Shown piece by piece: positions 23,974 through 36,318 of a DNA stretch of 64,000 bases. The translations under genes and the position numbers were made by a program. Positions within the stretch are counted from its first letter, which is position 1. The number at the start of each line of letters is the position of its first letter. This DNA comes from Sphaerosporella brunnea (lineage: Eukaryota > Ascomycota > Pezizomycetes > Pezizales > Pyronemataceae). The notes under the pieces are model-generated. The model made no database searches, was not told where the DNA came from, and saw nothing but the letters and a program-made list of their open reading frames with translations. The DNA is taken from NCBI GenBank assembly GCA_008704415.1, contig VXIS01000075.1, positions 1-64,000 on the forward strand, given 5' to 3'.

Positions 23974-26900
23974 ATGCAAAATGGTGGCAAGGATCTTCAC
24001 CCCGGAAGTGGTCAAGGACCCGTGCACCAAGGCATTCCAGCAAATGGAGAGCTCTCCAAGCCCGCTTACCTCCTTTCCGTTGAGGAAGTACTCCGAGAGC
24101 TGAATGCCGACCCTGATACGGGGTTGAATGAGGCGGATGCGAAGACTCGTTTGCAGAAAGCGGGCCTCAATGAACTTGCAGGAGGAGGAGGTGTTTCTCC
24201 CATGCAAATTCTCGCCGGGCAGATCTTCAATGCCATGGTGTTGGTACGTCTAGAATCGTGTGCTGCTTTGTGGTCCGTGTCCTGATTGTGACGGCCTGCA
24301 GGTTTTGATCATGGGAATGGTTGTTTCCTTCGCGATCAGATCGTGGATCGAGGCTGGTTTTGTTACGGCAGTCGTCGTTATCAATATTGTCGTCGGTTTC
24401 TTCCAGGAATACAGTGCCGAGAAGACTATGGACTCTTTGCGGTCTTTGTCTTCCCCCACTGCGTCGGTTATCCGCAATGGCCAGTCCACCACCGTCCGTT
24501 CGGCTGACATCGCCCCTGGCGACATAGTCGAGGTCAAGACTGGTGATACCATTCCGGCAGACCTGCGCTTGATCGAAGCTATGAGTAAGTTGGGCAACTT
24601 TGTAATTCCGGGGTGACGAAGCTAATCGGACGCACAGACTTCGAAGCGGATGAGGCACTTCTCACTGGTGAATCGCTTCCTGTCGCGAAGAAAGCGGAAG
24701 CTGTCTTCAGCGCTGATCAGGATGTTGGTGTCGGTGACCGGATCAACATGGCGTACTCGAGTAGCTCCGTCACGAAGGGCCGCGCAAAGGGCATCGTTGT
24801 CCAGACCGGAATGAACACGGAAATCGGTAAAATCGCACAGTCTCTTCGCGGCGGTGACAGCAAGGTTCGCAAAGTTCGCCGAAACGACGACGGACATGCA
24901 AAATTTCATTACTACCTTGAGGCCGGTGCATTGACATTTGCTGGCCAGTTCGGAAAGTTCCTTGGCGTCAATGTTGGAACTCCTCTTCAGAGGAAGTTGG
25001 CTTGGTTGGCCATCTTGTTGTTCGGAATTGCGGTTGTCTTTGCCATCGTCTGTATGGCTGCAAATGGCTTCAAGAACGAACAGGCTGTCATCCTTTATGC
25101 TGTTGGGTATGTCAGCTCTCCTCTGTCTGAGGGTTACAAGTACTGATTGTAGTTGAAGCACTGGATTGTCCATGATTCCAGCCAGTTTGATTGTCGTTTT
25201 AACGATTACTATGGCTGTCGGAACCAAGATCATGGTGTCTCGTAATGTTATCGTGCGAAAGCTCGACTCGTTGGAAGCCCTCGGTGCCGTCACCAACATT
25301 TGCTCAGATAAGACTGGTACTTTGACCCAGGGCAAGATGATTGTCAAGAAGGCATGGGTTGCAGCGGAAGGCACATTTGCCGTCAGCGAAACCAACAGCC
25401 CCATCGACCCCACCGCTGCCCAAATTTCCCTGGACAAGTCCATGCCGCTTGAGCAGGCAAAGATTCCTAAGACTCAAGCCCAACGCGAAGCCGAGTCCCC
25501 TTGGCGGAATGCAGTGGACTTTCTCCATAGTGGCTATCTTCAACATTACTTGAACATCGCTACCTTCTGTAACATTGCGAATATCGCAAAAAATAAGGAA
25601 ACGGATCAATGGGATGCCCGTGGAGACCCCACCGAGATCGCTATCCAGGTCTTTACCAGCCGTTTCGACTGGAACCGTCGCAAATTCACGCACATCGATG
25701 ACCCTGATTGGTCCCAGATTGCCGAGTATCCTTTTGATTCGGATGTCAAGCGCATGGCTGTCGTTTACCGTCACCGCAATGGCGACGCCGAGAAAGGATA
25801 CCGCGAGTGGGCTTTCATGAAGGGTGCCGTTGAGAGAGTGTTGGACTCTTGCACTCACATCCAGCTGAAAGACGGCGTGGCTCTCTTGACCGAGGAGTGG
25901 ACTCAGAATGTCATCCGCAACATGGAAGCTCTCGCTTCCCAGGGGCTTCGAGTTCTTGCCCTCGCTTCTCGGGAATGGACCGATCACGTCGAGGAGTGGG
26001 GTAAACACCCACGTTCTGATGTTGAACGAAACATGACTCTTCATGGCTTGGTTGGACTTTACGACCCTCCGCGCCCGGAAACTGCCGGTGCAGTCAAAGA
26101 ATGCCACCGAGCCGGTATCAATGTGCACATGTTGACTGGTGACCATCCTCAAACTGCTCGTTCTATCGCTGCGGATGTAGGCATCATTCCCAAGAATATC
26201 AACTCTCTGTCTCCGGATGTCATTTCTTCTATGGTTATGACAGCTTCCCAGTTCGACCGCCTTTCGGATGAGGAAATTGACAATCTCCCGGTTTTGCCTT
26301 TGGTCATTGCCCGATGTGCGCCTAACTCGAAGGTGCGAATGGTGGAAGCTCTCCACAGGCGCAAGAAGTTTGTGGCCATGACTGGTGACGGTGTCAACGA
26401 CAGTCCTGCTCTCAAACGCTCCGATGTCGGCATCGGAATGGGAATGGCCGGCTCCGATGTTGCCAAAGATGCTTCCGATATTATCCTCACGGACGACAAC
26501 TTTGCCAGTATTCTTAACGCTATCGAGGAGGGTCGCCGAACATTTGACAATATCAAGAAGTTTGTGCTTCACTTGCTTGCTGAGAACATCGCCCAGGCAT
26601 GCACCCTTCTTATCGGTCTCGTCTTCAAGGACAACACTGGTCTATCTGTCTTCCCATTGGCGCCGGTTGAGATTCTTTGGATTATCATGATTACTAGTGG
26701 CTTCCCTGTTTGTTCACCCTCTCTTCTTTTACAATTAGAATGCTCACATGTATTTAGGCTATGGGTCTTGGAATGGAAGTGGCATCCGACGATATCATGC
26801 TTCGTCCTCCACACGACGTCAAGACCGGCATCTTTACCACCGAAGTGTTGGTCGACATGGCAGTCTATGGATTCTACATGGCTGCACTCTGTCTTGCGTC

Positions 26901-27456
26901 GTTCAGTATTGTCGTCTTTGGCTTTGGCGACGGCCAGCTTGGCGAGCAGTGCAACGACCGTTATTCGGCCAACTGCGATCTTGTCTTCCGTGCTCGCAGC
27001 ACGACTTTCGTATGTCTGACATGGTTTGCACTTATTCTTGCCTGGGAAATGGTGCACCTCCGACGGTCCTTCTTCCGCATGGAGGGTAAACCTGAACATC
27101 CTTGGACTCTTTGGATTCGCAACGTCTGGCGCAATAAGTTCCTTTTCTGGTCCGTGTTCGCCGGTTTCGTCACTGTCTTCCCGATCATCTACATCCCTGG
27201 CCTCAACCATATAGTGTTCAAGCACGGTTCCATTTCTTGGGAATGGGGTATCGTGTTTATCGAGAGCGGCCTGTTTATCGCTGGTATCGAGCTGTGGAAG
27301 CTGTGCAAACGGGTGTACTTCCGTCGTTACGGAGAGAAGGTGGCGAATCCTGAGAAAGAATTGTCAGGATCAACTTTCTCGAGGTACGCGAGTATCGCTA
27401 CTTCTGTCTCGAGCGGACCGCAAAAGCCTGAGAGCGATATTGAGGCGCAGCGGTAG
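23974..27456 (+). CDS. ENA: ENA-type sodium/potassium-efflux P-type ATPase (type IID)
   Basis: This plasma-membrane pump uses ATP to expel Na+ (or K+/Li+), important at high salt and alkaline pH. Five exons (23974-24243, 24302-24584, 24638-25106, 25159-26707, 26758-27456) give 1089 residues, the normal size. The N-terminus has the cation-ATPase module, then TGES (residues about 194-197, actuator), IPASL in membrane helix 4, the phosphorylation motif SDKTGTLT (D391) and TGDGVND (about 749-755), followed by the C-terminal membrane helices. Intron 4 starts with the less common donor GTTTGT. Intron 3 ends at an AAG acceptor rather than the nearer TAG, which would give a stop. Upstream PacC and CreA motifs suggest pH and glucose control. 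Confidence 0.95.
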
Positions 27457-27933
27457 AGTTCTGGCTGGATATTTTCTCTTCTTGATTTTTCACTGTTCAA
27501 ACAAGCGTTGATGTTGAGCTTGGGCTTTCTTGGCTTGAATGCTCGCTTTTTCATTGCTAGATGTTCGGTGCTTCTATATCTTGCTTTTTTTTTACCATAG
27601 TGGTTATGATTCAATTGAAAACTTTTTCAATTGATACTCGCATGCTGTGACCGATGTGATACTTCCCACGTTTATTTCTTGCTAGCCTTGCGAAATCCAG
27701 AGAGTATCAGAAGGAGCTTGCAATTGACAGCCAGCATCACCGTTATGGATGGATATATATTGCGCGGGAGAGGAGCCACAGCAGTTTGATAGCCACGAAA
27801 CACAATTTCACCCAACTCGTCGATCCGGGAAATATTTACCCACGTGTACCCCCCCCCCCCCTTGTACTGGTCGCAGGGTCTTCCACGCGATATTGTGGGT
27901 TGAGTCAAGTTGATATCAATTTAACCTGCAATA
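27457..27933. other. Intergenic interval between ENA and the MOSC gene
   Basis: Presumed ENA 3' untranslated region and promoter of the MOSC-domain gene. It includes an imperfect palindrome (TCAATTGAAAA...TTTTTCAATTGA around 27610-27635) that could be terminator- or dimer-site-like, and a run of 12 C at about 27849-27860. No gene seen. Confidence 0.5.
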
Positions 27934-29027
27934 ATGCCAACCACCACCATCACCGCCAGCACACAGCTGCAAGGGCTTCTCCTCCTCTCTGCCGTTACCG
28001 CGGCATCAGTTGCAGGTGCTTTTGCTTACACGCACAGGCCGAAGAAACGGTGGTCCAGCTACAGCAGCAATCCCACATGCACCGTCGACGCGTTATACAT
28101 CTACCCGCTCAAGTCCTGCCGCGGAATCTCCGTGTCCAACGCCGAGTTCACGCCCACAGGGTTCAAGTGGGACCGGCATTTTACGTTTGCCGAGTCGTCC
28201 GGGGATGAGGGGGGATGGAGCTTTATCACCCAGCGGCAGTATCCGCTCTTGGCGCGGGTGCGCACTGAGCTGGATCCGCGGCGGGCGGTGTTGACTGTCT
28301 CCTGGGGCTGGGGGTGGTGGGGGGAGGAGTTTGAGGTCCCGCTGGAACCGAAGGAGGAGGGGGAAATGGTTAGGGTGAGGGTGTGGAAGGATTTTCCAGA
28401 GGCAGTAAGGGTGGAGGTGGAGTTGGAGGGGCTGAGAAGGTGGTTGGGGGTACGGGGAAGGCTGGCGCTGTGTAGAGTTGGCCAGATGAGAGAGGTGTTT
28501 AGGTGTGCGCCCAAGAAGGAGGAGTTGGGGTGGCAGCCGGTTGTGGGGTTTGCGGATGCGGTGAGTTCGGGTCGGGTCTTTCCCCGTTTTTGGATGCAAG
28601 TGCTCATGGGGGTACATAGTATCCACTGCATATTCTCAACATCGCCTCCGTCCGCGACGTCAACGAGAAAATCAAAGATGAGATCCCGCACCTGAGTGTG
28701 CTGAGGTTCCGACCCAACGTAGTCTTTTCCGGCCCCAAGGCTTTCGACGAGGACGACTGGAAGCGCTTCGAAATCGCCGGAATGAAGTTCTATGTTGCGT
28801 GCAGAACTGTCAGGTGTAAGATGCCCAATGTGGATGACGTTACTGGCGAGAGACATAGGAGCCAGCCGGATACGGCCATGAGGGCCTATAGATGCATCGA
28901 TGGTGGTGCGAAGGGGATGGCTTGTTTGGGGATGCAGGTTGTGCCTGAGGTCCAGACGGGTGTCATGCGGGTCGGCGATCTGGTCGAGGTTAGGGAGAGG
29001 GGCGAGCATCTTTATATCCGGCAGTAG
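27934..29027 (+). CDS. MOSC-domain molybdenum-cofactor protein, membrane-anchored (mARC-like)
   Basis: MOSC proteins bind the molybdenum cofactor and carry out sulfur- or N-reduction chemistry; mARC enzymes sit on the outer mitochondrial membrane. Two exons (27934-28560, 28620-29027) give 344 residues. A hydrophobic helix at about 15-35 follows a short N-terminus, suggesting an N-terminal anchor. The MOSC_N beta-barrel begins near residue 50 (ALYIYPLKSCRGI). The MOSC domain contains the RCKMPNVD motif, whose cysteine (C275) is the likely molybdenum ligand, and ends in GDLVEV. The region between (about 120-180) is unusually Glu/Arg/Gly-rich and encoded by purine-rich DNA. The intron is 59 nt with a GTGAGT donor. 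Confidence 0.88.
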
Positions 29028-29537
29028 ATGGATGGGGTTGATGGGAGTCCTGTTCTACACAAGACAGTTCTACTGGTCTACGAGCGAGTACATGGGTGAG
29101 CCATTACATTCTCACTCGAGAGCAATACAAGACACGGATACATCTAGCAGCACCCCGGACTCAATACTGCACTCTCCAGACTATTCGGATCACCAGGAAG
29201 CTGCAACACGATCTTGCAAGAGTTGACAGGACTCGCTTCAGGCGGCATCACTCGTGCTGTTACTCGTGTCGTCACTCGTGAGGTTTCTTGGAGTGGTTTC
29301 CATTCAACTCGAACTGCGAGACTTCAGCCTCGGCCATTGAAGCCTGCTTTCCAGCGGCGGCGAACCATCGCCATCATTCTTTTCATCATTCTTTTCATCG
29401 ATATCTGTTACCGATCACTTGCCTCCTCAACGCCTCACGTGTATCACCCTCACCACCATTCCAACGGTAACAGCCCACACATTCATGCATCAATAAAGAC
29501 TAAGCAGTTAATAAGTAACAATGGCCCCAGCGGCAAG
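29028..29537. other. Intergenic interval / 5' region of the microprotein gene
   Basis: The frame of the downstream microprotein is open further upstream (to 29214), but the upstream part looks like untranslated sequence: Arg/Thr-rich, with CGTGCTGTTAC/ACTCGTG repeats around 29250-29282. No other gene seen. Confidence 0.4.
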
Positions 29538-29747
29538 ATGTGCAACTACAGGCTCATCCACTTCTACCGCTGCAAGCACCGCCACTACATGTGCATGGAG
29601 CGCTGTCCAAAGTTCAAGTACGACCCGGAGCTGCACCGCATGGACTGCAGGATCAAGATGGTCATCAGCAGCCAGGATGTGTACGATTCTTACTGCGTCA
29701 TCTGCTTGGATTCTCGCTCCACTGTTGAGAACCCGCCGGCCGTTTAA
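29538..29747 (+). CDS. Cys/His-rich microprotein (69 residues), probable zinc-binding
   Basis: ATG at 29538 gives 69 residues with cysteines at 2, 12, 19, 23, 37, 53 and 56 and histidine at 14, including C-K-H at 12-14 and CVIC at 53-56. This Cys/His layout suggests a small zinc-binding fold. There is no signal peptide, so it is probably cytosolic or nuclear rather than a secreted effector. The same frame is open upstream to 29214, but the cysteine-containing part begins exactly at this ATG. The protein at 62442-62636 has the same spacing. I know of no functional name for this type of protein. Confidence 0.6.
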   Translation: MCNYRLIHFYRCKHRHYMCMERCPKFKYDPELHRMDCRIKMVISSQDVYDSYCVICLDSRSTVENPPAV

Positions 29748-30213
29748 CATATCGATGTCAGCAACCTGTAAAGATGTCTAGATACATGTGGAAGGGAGGC
29801 ACACGAATTTGGCATGTGTCTTTAGATCTAAAGGGTTCATTTGTCTCGCAGAATTGATCAAGTCGTACTTTGTTAATGTTTTTTTTGAGCATTACGACTT
29901 CTTTCGTGTGTCATGACAGTGGGATAACTTGAGCGTGCTAAGTGTCTGGAACCAGCCTGCCCCGTCTCGTAATCACCGTGGCCAGCGCGAAAATGTAAAG
30001 TCCAGCAGGCGGGAGAACCTGCCCCGTTCACACTCGGTCACTCGTGGGACAATCACGTGCAAACCTCTTGGCGTTTTGCGGCTCGGATGACGTTGTCGCA
30101 GATCCCTGAGCCGCTGTCCCCGCCAGCGCCGGTACGCGGAAAGTATTGAAAACTGCATCTGAATGTCACGCTGCACCAACATATTTGCCCTTCGTTCTGC
30201 TATCCTATAAACC
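29748..30213. other. Intergenic interval, palA promoter
   Basis: No gene supported; holds the 3' flank of the microprotein gene and the promoter of palA. Confidence 0.5.
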
Positions 30214-33018
30214 ATGGCTTCGTGAGTTCCTTTTTACCTCTGGAGTCTGCTGTTACCGCCGAACTATCTATCTAACCACAGCACCATTCGCAGAGCGCCA
30301 ATACTTGATGTACCGTCCAATTCCCGTCGCACCCGAGCCCGCGCGGCTGACCCGCCCTGCAGATCCCCTTCCGGCAGTCTATGCCCCTCGAGCTTTCGAG
30401 CGCTGTCAAGCAATACATATCCACCAAATATGACCAGCACCCCGACATGTTCGCGGCGGATCTGGCCGCCATCGACCAGCTACGGAACGACGCAATCCAC
30501 GTGCAAGAACCTCACCAGAGCGGCATACGGAAGCTGGCGGAGTACGCGGCGCAGCTTCAGTGGATCAGTGGGAAGTTCCCAATAGATGTGAGCAGTCTTC
30601 TCCCACGCGGTATGGTTAGGTATCCACGGGAGTCTGACGGCAGGTGTGTACAGATAGGTGCCGACTTCATCTGGTATCCAGCGCTGGGGTATAACACCAA
30701 CAAACCTATGACGCAAAACAACCTGCAATTCGAGCGCGCGAACATCCTCTGCAATCTCGCCGCGCTGTATTCTCAATTGGGAACCTCCTTGCGCAGCGAC
30801 ATCTCCGCGTCCGGCCTCAAGGCTGCCTGCAACTACTACTGTGCCAGCGCTGGCGTCTTGAAATACCTGCACCAGTCCGTTATACCCGAACTGCGTAGTA
30901 CGCCGCCGGAAGATATGGACGCGATGACGCTGGCGTGTTTGGAGCAGTTGATGCTGGCGCAGGCGCAGGAATGTTTCTGGCTTAAGGCGGTGCAGGATGA
31001 AAACAAAGATTCAGTTATCGCCAGGTTGGCTGCCAGCGTTTCCGACTACTATGATACAGCGGGGGAGTTTGGATCGAAATCTTCGAGCATCCGCAGCGAA
31101 TGGATGCATCACATGAACGCCAAACATTACCACTTCGCGGCTGCTGCGCAGTACCGTCAGGCGCAGGATTGTTTGGCCAAGTCGAAGTATGGAGAGGAGG
31201 TGGCGCGACTGAAGGATTCGCTCGATGCCGCCAACGAAGCTCTGTCATATCGGCGATATCTAAATCAGACCATAATTGGAGACCTGATGGGGTTGAAAGA
31301 TAAGGTGACGGATGTACTGAAAGGCGCAGAGAAGGATAATGACATGATATATATGTGTATGACCTCCATGTAACTATTTGGAAGTAGAACTCATCTTGGC
31401 ACAGGTCCGGTCCCTCCACCCGCATCCCTTCCACGAATATCAAGAGCGTCCATGGTGTCGGCGCGCATACCGAAGGAGGTTTCAGAGGGCACCAGCATGC
31501 TCTCGGATACCGGGCCATACAGTGCACCTTTATTTGCAAAACTTGTGCCTTTTGCTGTCCACCTGGCCGCTACTATCTACGTGGAAAGGCGGGATAGGCT
31601 TGTCAACAACACGATAGTGGACGAGCTTGAAAACCTTACCGCGAAGCTCCATGAGTGCGTTCCCATCAACACATGTTGGACGATGGCTAACGCATTGTCA
31701 GTCTACTACAATCTCTCAACCTCCCGGGATCATTGCAAGCCCTCGAAAAGCCGCTTGGACTCCCTCCTGGAATCTTAGCCCATGCGGAGGAGGTGAAGCA
31801 ACAAGGCGGCGTAGAAAAGCTACTAGCATCGATCCGCGATATCGACAAACTCCGTGCCAACAACCTCATAATGTATGGAGAAGCCATGAAGCTTCTCCTA
31901 ACCGAAGCCGCCGAAGATGAGAAGCTGCGACAACGGCACGGCACGGACAGGTGGACCCGAAATCCTTCACAAATCGCAGCTGGGAAGATCGCAGAGCAGG
32001 TAGCGGAGTACGATCGTATCCTGAAAAGCGCAGAAAACACGGACAAACTGGTTCGTGGCAAGCTTGCCGAGAACGAGAGCATGTTGAGACTACTTGGGGG
32101 ACGGACACATGAGCTGGAGGAGTTCGTGCCGAATTCGTCTCGCGCGACATTGACAGCTACGATGGATCGTGAGGTGGGAAAGCTGCGACAGTGCATTAAC
32201 GAGGTGACGCGGTTGGAGTCGCGACGGCGGCGGAAGATTGAGGTGCTCAGACAGAAGGCTAAGGCCGACGACATCAGTGTGTTGTTCCTCTCCCTTCTCG
32301 TTACTTAAATCTGACACCAAATGCAGCCACATCAATCCTGACCGAAGCCGGCCGCCTCGAGCGCGAAAATCCACTGCGCAAAATCGAGAGCGCAGACTTC
32401 GAGCCGCTGTTCAACAGCCGGCTGGAGTTACGATACAACACCGACAAGCTAATCCTCCAGCAAGAATCAGAAGAGCAAGAGGACCTAGTATCCCGTCTGC
32501 GGGAGGCGAACACATCGTTCCTGGCGAGCAGGCGTATGGACTCGTCGCTGAAAGAGCGCGAAGACGCAATCCAAGCAGTCGAGAACGCCTTCTTCAAGTA
32601 CAAAGAGCTCATCACCAACCTTGATGTCGGCCTCAAGTTCTACAACGATCTCACCAGACTGCTCTCGCGCTTCCGCGATGAGTGCAACCACTTTGTGTAC
32701 GGCCGCCGTGTCGAGGCTGGGCAGATGGAGGTGTAAGTACCCCCGAAAAATAGAAGAGTGAGAAGGTGAAGTGCTGACCCTCGCCTTGACAGCGGTATCA
32801 CCAGTTCGATTCACAATATGAGGATGTCTACCCCGGTGGGCGGGCCTACCCCGCCACAGATCCCAGCTACCCCTGTGCCGGTGCCATCTACGCCTCAACC
32901 GCAGCCACAGACACCACTGCCTGCTCCGAGACCGACGCAGCCATTGCCGAAACCGGGACTGTGGCAGGGAGACTCTAGCACGCCGTTGAGGTTCGGTGGG
33001 CCTCCTCCTGGGCGGTAG
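30214..33018 (+). CDS. palA: pH-response protein PalA/Rim20 (BRO1-domain scaffold)
   Basis: PalA (Rim20) is the endosomal BRO1 scaffold that binds Snf7/ESCRT-III and PacC YPxL/I motifs so that the PalB protease can process PacC at alkaline pH. Eight exons join to 802 residues: 30214-30221, 30294-30309, 30363-30587, 30654-31356, 31405-31654, 31702-32276, 32327-32732, 32793-33018. The first two coding exons are tiny (8 and 16 nt) and give MASAPILD before IPFRQS, the typical PalA start. For exon 2 I chose the second acceptor because the nearer CAG sits too close to the CTAAC branch site. The BRO1 domain covers roughly residues 10-390, the V-shaped domain to about 725, and a Pro/Gln-rich tail ends the protein. 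Confidence 0.93.
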
Positions 33019-35696
33019 GAGTAGGTTGTAGTCTACAGGGAATGAAGCATTGCATTTGGGTGATTCTTGATCGAGTGATGACATGTGATTAATGTTTCAA
33101 ATACCGAGTGATATTTGGTGAAGCCAATACGCGCGCGCAATGTGGTACGGGCTCGTCCAATGATACCTATCTGGGCATCAAGGACATTGGGGGAGGCGTG
33201 AAGTCGCATGTCAGGTCTGGGTCATTAACCAATCAACCAAAGACCAAGGCCTTCGTCGACGAAACCCCATCTCCGCATCATCATGACCTACCTTTTGGTC
33301 ATGCACTTGCTCGCCGGCGAACGAACTCCGTGGCAGAAACGCGGCCAGACCTTTCCCGGCAGCCTCGTCCACCATTTTCTGTGCGGCGCCGACGGTGTCC
33401 GGCGGGGAAGAACATAGGTAATCCGGTATCTGGGTATTGGCCAACCAGTTTCCGGATGGGCACCCCTCACGCCTTACGTATCACCGATTCTTTGTGGTTG
33501 TGACGACGTCCCCTGATGGGAAAGTCGCAGGCTCTGAAAGGGTTATCCCCGTGCAAAGGATTACTATACTCTACTTTCCGCCATGGCGGCGGCGGCGGCA
33601 CGGAATAGGTGCTGCGCTGCATGGATGGTGAAGTTCGGGCGCTGATGAGAAGGAAAAAAAACGACCATCTCTCGCTAAGCCATCCACACACAGCTCGTGT
33701 GTGGCTAACGTAACCAGATGGGGGGAATCCAAAAAAAAAAAAAAAAAACCATGGAAATGAAGCAAAAATGTGGTGGTGGACGACAAATCCGCGCGGAGAA
33801 GAGGAACACGGCTTGATGTAGGGTAGGTATAGATGTAAGAAGCTGGGGAAGAAGCCCAACGACAGGATCGTGCTCTTCAGCTAGTTCTGGGGTGGGGTGG
33901 GATGCCAGGCTTTGCCGCCTACTGCGATACCTTGGTTCTCTGGTAGTATACATGGCGGTTGGCCATGGGGAGGACGATACTTTTCTGTTCTGTCTGTTCG
34001 ATGTGCAACGGTCTCGTTGCAATTGTCGGAAACGAGAGGGGTTGACAGCAATGTCGGACCGGGTTGCAGACTCTCTTCTTTTATTTTCTTCACGTGGCGG
34101 CGCCCGAGTCTCAATAATTACTGGAGAGGACGACGACGCCTGGGGAAGAAGTGAAATATGGGACTAAGGCCACTATGGGAAGGAGCATCGGTGCTATTCG
34201 ACATCAAAAACGTCAAAGAATGTCGAAAAAAAAAAAAAAAACTGAATCACGACATATCACTCCGTCTAAGGCCTTCTTTTTCAGTGTAGTTTTTGCGTCC
34301 GGCTCCGTACTGCTTTCGAAATGGACTCTATGGTAAATACAGTATTGTTAGTTAGTTGTGAGTGTAAATAGTAATTATCGACCCCTATATTGTAGAGCCA
34401 CCCGGTCTCACTCCCCTCAAGATCACAAACCCCAAAAATTCTACTTTATAAAATAACAGGACGGAGGGGAGGGGAAAAAAAACTCGGCATCACACCGTTG
34501 GTTTCAACCCGGGCATGGGAGACAAAAAACCTGGTGGTTGCGGGCGGGCGGGGGCGGGCATCACCACGGGCGCGGGTATACGTACCTACTTAATATGTAG
34601 CCACAACGTCTGGGCCGGACTGGATAAGGATTCTTAAACCGGTGGAGGGGTTGTGGTTCGCATTTCGCATTTCTCGTTTCCCGGATATACTACAATCCTG
34701 CAGGCCCGTCTGTGAGACACGGCAGGTGTGCCCCCTCTCCTCTCCCCCCACCCCAAAAAAACAATAAAAAACAAATAAAAATAAATAAAAAATGATGTAA
34801 TTGATAGATGATATCATAAATGTCCAGTATTTTTTTTTTGGAGATTTCTCAGGCGAACCACCACCACCAGACCAGTGGGTGTGTGTGTGTGTTTGTGTGT
34901 GTGTGTGAGATGCAGATAACAGACAGGGGCCGGCGGATCGGGGTGAGATGTTGAGATCGGTGGGATTTTGGGGGGGGGGGGGGACGGGCGGGTCGGTATT
35001 GTTGATACCTACCGCGGGAGAAGTAGGAGCTGAAGCTGGAGCTGAATTTCTGGGGGATAGTATTTTTGTGATATGTATGATGTGATGTGGCGAGGAAGTA
35101 GAAGTAGGTAGCTGGTACGGTACAGGAGTATTCTGCTCAGCGCTAGCCAGCTTTGCAACTTTTTGTGATCCCGATATATGTCGATATTGATGAGGTTTGC
35201 TGTGTCTCCTGCAATCAAATTTCAGACCCCTAACCCAGCGATCACGGGACAACAGCTTCATCACCTTGAGGTTTTAAGAGCTCGTTTGTTCAAATGGATG
35301 AGCCAACACATGTAAAGTAAAAGAAGGAGGTGGATAAATTCTCCGTTGCCTTAAAACAGTTCTGTGTCCATAAACTAGCTTTAGCCCGGAGTGTACACAG
35401 GCTGCTTTTCCCCACCAATACCTTTGTTCGAAGTCAAGATTTCAGGGCGCTGCCAGAGAGAATCAAACAGAAAAAAAACGATCTTGAAGCAACCTGGCTT
35501 GATTCCACCGACCATGGCGGGAAAGTGATGGTAATACTCTTCTTCCACTAATCGCTCAACGTCACCCACTCCACCTCAACATGTCCCAATGAATGCTGGT
35601 TCAGCTTCACGTAGATGTGAAGTCTGAACAGCTAATCGGCCCGGATGGGGAGGTGCTAAAGATCGGCAACATTTACGTCCGGGGACGTAGGTGGTG
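33019..35696. other. 2.7 kb intergenic stretch
   Basis: No gene supported. It contains (GGC)n around 33583-33599, poly-A runs (33732-33748, 34226-34241), a GT microsatellite (34879-34907), a run of about 13 G (34971-34983) and a TAAA/AAAT-rich block (34760-34800). Confidence 0.55.
34879..34907. repeat. GT microsatellite
   Basis: Alternating GT units with one TT interruption. On the reverse strand it creates a spurious Thr/His-rich open frame. Confidence 0.85.
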
Positions 35697-35853
35697 CTAT
35701 GGTCGGTAGACTGTATTAACACCCTCTTCAATTGTCGCCCGAATCTTTTGGAGGGCACGGCGAACCACTTCGATGTGAGATCGAAGTTGGGGGTCATCGG
35801 AACCTCTTTTTTCGATCTGGTCAGAAGTAACTGTAACCATCTCGCCCCAAACA

Positions 35854-36246
35854 TCAGGGACCATCTCGCCGCAGAAGACTGGAACCATCTCGCCAGTAGG
35901 CGGTGGCAATCCCCGGACCACACCATGGCCGCCGGAAAACTTCCATGCCAGCCGCATGATGGCCGCTCTTAAGAAGAGAAGATAAGGGATGAGTGACTTG
36001 GTTTTCTGTGCGCCAGGTTATCACGTCTCCATCCTTGACGAAGCGCCCGTCGTGGCTGCCGTTCATGTGGCCGACCCCAGGGCTGAGCACCATCTGTATG
36101 CTGTACTCAGCCGGGTCGCCTTCGGTCCGGTACGATTCCACAACCGGCTCTAAGGTGAACTTCAATGCGTCAAAGCGCGCATGGAGGCCCGCATACATGA
36201 AGATGCCATTGGTTTGGTCGTGGATGTTGACAGTGTCGGCACCTTA
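35854..36246 (-). pseudogene. Fragment resembling the C-terminal half of a fungal HNH_2-type protein (tentative)
   Basis: The frame begins right after a TCTAAG acceptor-like site at about 36243 and reads NIHDQTNGIFMYAGLHARFD followed by ALKFTLEP. In fungal HNH_2-type proteins an N-G-I-x-L...LH-x-x-FD...F-x-LEP pattern follows the HNH core. The HNH core itself is not visible upstream. A MITE (36319-36576) sits immediately upstream in the gene's direction. Downstream another frame (35957-35697) continues with a threefold GEMVP/GEMVT repeat and a charged helix, suggesting a frameshift near 35950. It is probably a disrupted gene; the family is uncertain. Confidence 0.3.
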
Positions 36247-36318
36247 GAACGTTTTCAGGAACCACCACAGATGGATGGAATAATCGTGATTGACATTGAC
36301 AGACCTAGAGCAGGTATA

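Noticed and set aside
25304..26572. A 422-residue open frame antisense to ENA, and smaller antisense frames over ENA
   Set aside because: It is a shadow of the conserved ATPase reading frame; it has no domain and covers a clearly coding exon on the other strand.
34590..35264. A 224-residue minus-strand frame
   Set aside because: Composed of Thr/His- and Pro-rich stretches from microsatellite and poly-G DNA; no conserved core.
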